Below are positions 63,050 to 64,000 of a DNA stretch of 64,000 bases, one piece after another. This DNA comes from Methylorubrum aminovorans (GTDB taxonomy: Bacteria; Pseudomonadota; Alphaproteobacteria; Rhizobiales; Beijerinckiaceae). The notes under the pieces were generated by a model. The model was not told the DNA's origin and made no database searches. It saw nothing but the letters and a program-made list of their open reading frames with translations. Location of the stretch: positions 186,001 through 250,000 of the forward strand of contig NZ_BPRC01000003.1 in assembly GCF_022179725.1 (NCBI RefSeq), given 5' to 3'. Position 1 is the first letter of the stretch. Each line of letters opens with the position of its first letter. A program made the position numbers and the translations under genes.

Positions 63050-63274
63050 ATGCGTCTGAGCACCGTCTTCGCTGTTGTTGGCCTCTGCCTCGCGGCTTCG
63101 CCCGCCCCGGCCCAGGGCGTGCCGCCAAACCCGTTTGCGTCGAACTACCCGTCTGCGCCGCCGCGCGCCGTGGAGCGGGACGGGCGCCTTCCGGCGCCGC
63201 GTGCCCGGCGCCCGCTGCCGTCGGAACGGGTCGGGCGAGGCCTGCTGCCGCCGGCCGACAATCCGGGGCGTTGA
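63050..63274 (+). CDS. Small secreted Pro/Arg-rich protein (74 aa)
   Basis: ATG 63050. Signal peptide RLSTVFAVVGLCLAASPAPA-Q, then a ~50-residue mature part rich in Pro and Arg (LPAPRARRPLPSERVGRG). No cysteines and no recognised domain. Resembles the 55219 protein in size and leader but not clearly in mature sequence. Possibly disordered and periplasmic. Confidence 0.5.
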   Translation: MRLSTVFAVVGLCLAASPAPAQGVPPNPFASNYPSAPPRAVERDGRLPAPRARRPLPSERVGRGLLPPADNPGR

Positions 63275-63302
63275 GCGCGAGAGACGGTGAAGGGATTCGG
63301 CA

Positions 63303-63869
63303 TCAAGCCTGCCCCAGCTCCGCGACGATCGCGCTGACGATGCGCGGGTCGCTGGGATCGACCTGGGTCGCGAAGGCGGCGCGCAGGGTGCCGTCGCGGC
63401 CGATCAGATATTTATGGAAGTTCCATTGCGGGCTCTGCCCCGGCTTCTGCTCGGCCGCCCAGCGGTAGAAGGGATGCGCGGCAGGCCCCCGGACATGGGT
63501 CTTGTCGGTGACGGGGAAGGTGACGCCATGGTTCTTTCGCGCGGCGTCCGCGATCGCCGTTCCGTCGAGGGGCTCCTGGTTGCCGAAATCGGGGGAGGGC
63601 ACTGCGATCACCGTCAGGCCGCGCTCGCCAAACCGGGTCCAGAGGCCCTGAAGGCCGGCAAATTGCGGGGCGTAGCCGCAGGCGGTGGCGGTGTTGACGA
63701 CGAGCACCGGCTTGCCGGCATAGGCCGCGAGCGGAAGGCTCCCACCCTCCGGCTTGTCAAAGGCGAAGGCGGCGGCCGGCCCAGCCTCGGTGGCATGGGC
63801 GTCGGTCGTTGCGCGGCCCGCCGCGAGAACGGCGAGCAAGGCGAGGCAGTCGCGGCGGCGAATCGTCAT
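63303..63869 (-). CDS. Exported glutathione peroxidase-family protein
   Basis: 188 residues. The N-terminus TIRRRDCLALLAVLAAGRA is a signal-like sequence (RRRD; twin-arginine-like), ending near AHA-TE. The thioredoxin-fold peroxidase has the catalytic Cys in NTATACGYAPQFAGLQ, ADAARKNHGVTFPV, and the catalytic Trp-Asn in WNFHKYLI. A Gln of the usual tetrad is in the PSPDFGNQEP block. It reduces peroxides in the periplasm with a thiol donor. Monocistronic in this window. Confidence 0.88.
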   Translation of the reverse strand: MTIRRRDCLALLAVLAAGRATTDAHATEAGPAAAFAFDKPEGGSLPLAAYAGKPVLVVNTATACGYAPQFAGLQGLWTRFGERGLTVIAVPSPDFGNQEPLDGTAIADAARKNHGVTFPVTDKTHVRGPAAHPFYRWAAEQKPGQSPQWNFHKYLIGRDGTLRAAFATQVDPSDPRIVSAIVAELGQA

Positions 63870-63961
63870 GGCGTTGAATCCTCCGCCCCGGAGGCTGCCA
63901 CAAGCGGCCGTCCACGGGGTACGAGCCCGATCGTCGCGGATTTGAAGCGGCGAAGCGCGTC

Positions 63962-64000
63962 TCAGATGGCGCGGGCGGCCAGCGCCTCGCGCACCGAGGA
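63962..64000 (-). CDS. Possible 3' end of a minus-strand gene cut by the window
   Basis: Read on the minus strand the last 39 bases translate as SSVREALAARAI followed by TGA at 63962-63964, an amphipathic helix with codon use like the neighbours. Only 12 residues are visible, so neither coding status nor identity is secure. Confidence 0.3.
   Translation of the reverse strand, partial: SSVREALAARAI

Noticed and set aside
1-64000. CRISPR arrays, rRNA genes and insertion-sequence transposases
   Set aside because: No regularly spaced direct repeats, rRNA segments or transposase-like proteins were seen in the window.

Overview
The window is GC-rich (roughly two thirds G+C by eye) and reads as chromosome of a methylotrophic Rhizobiales alphaproteobacterium, most likely Methylobacterium/Methylorubrum. 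The grounds are codon use, the kdsB-pheA-grpE-glnD block, the tandem yejA genes, the [11 protein letters not shown] hybrid kinases and the GTTC-N7-GTTC SOS box. This is an inference from gene content; no database was searched.

Bases 1-4849 hold two related hybrid histidine kinases. The first is cut by the window edge. The second is split by what looks like a single-base deletion near 3920.

Bases ~4850-25546 form an accessory region, read as a genomic island. Its right end is a DUF6538-type tyrosine integrase (23516-25441) facing a minus-strand tRNA-Ser(GCU) gene (25544-25636). No duplicate of the tRNA 3' end was found, so the left edge is unknown and may lie outside the window. The island carries: (a) a tyrosine-recombinase-like protein with a duplicated C-terminal module, of visibly lower GC, abutting a truncated FtsH-like AAA+/M41 gene; (b) a T5orf172 (GIY-YIG) protein; (c) an overlapping three-gene cassette of radical SAM enzyme, unknown winged-helix-like protein and nucleoside phosphorylase-like protein, followed by an exonuclease III-like gene; (d) a short prokaryotic Argonaute overlapping a DUF4365 nuclease-APAZ gene (SPARDA-like), divergent from a KfrA-like DNA-binding gene; (e) a metallophosphoesterase; (f) umuDC with a perfect alphaproteobacterial LexA box; (g) a small secreted protein.

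The cassette in (c) is the best candidate for an undescribed system. Its third protein ends in the GICDYA..-type motif I associate with NLR-linked phosphorylase domains, it is coupled by overlaps to a radical SAM enzyme, and it shares the island with an Argonaute defence module.

Bases 25672-64000 are conserved core chromosome. In order: glycosyltransferase, acyl-CoA ligase and acetyltransferase; a yejA-yejA-yejB peptide-uptake operon without yejE/yejF; membrane cytochrome c; kdsB and pheA; grpE and glnD; a sulfonate-type ABC importer; OsmC; an OmpR/EnvZ-type pair; glnE; a DnaQ-like exonuclease with a SWIM-type motif; aqpZ; phoH; uvrD/pcrA; an AsmA-family protein; a short putA; several small proteins; and a glutathione peroxidase. 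glnD and glnE are the two nucleotidylyltransferases of nitrogen control and both lie here.
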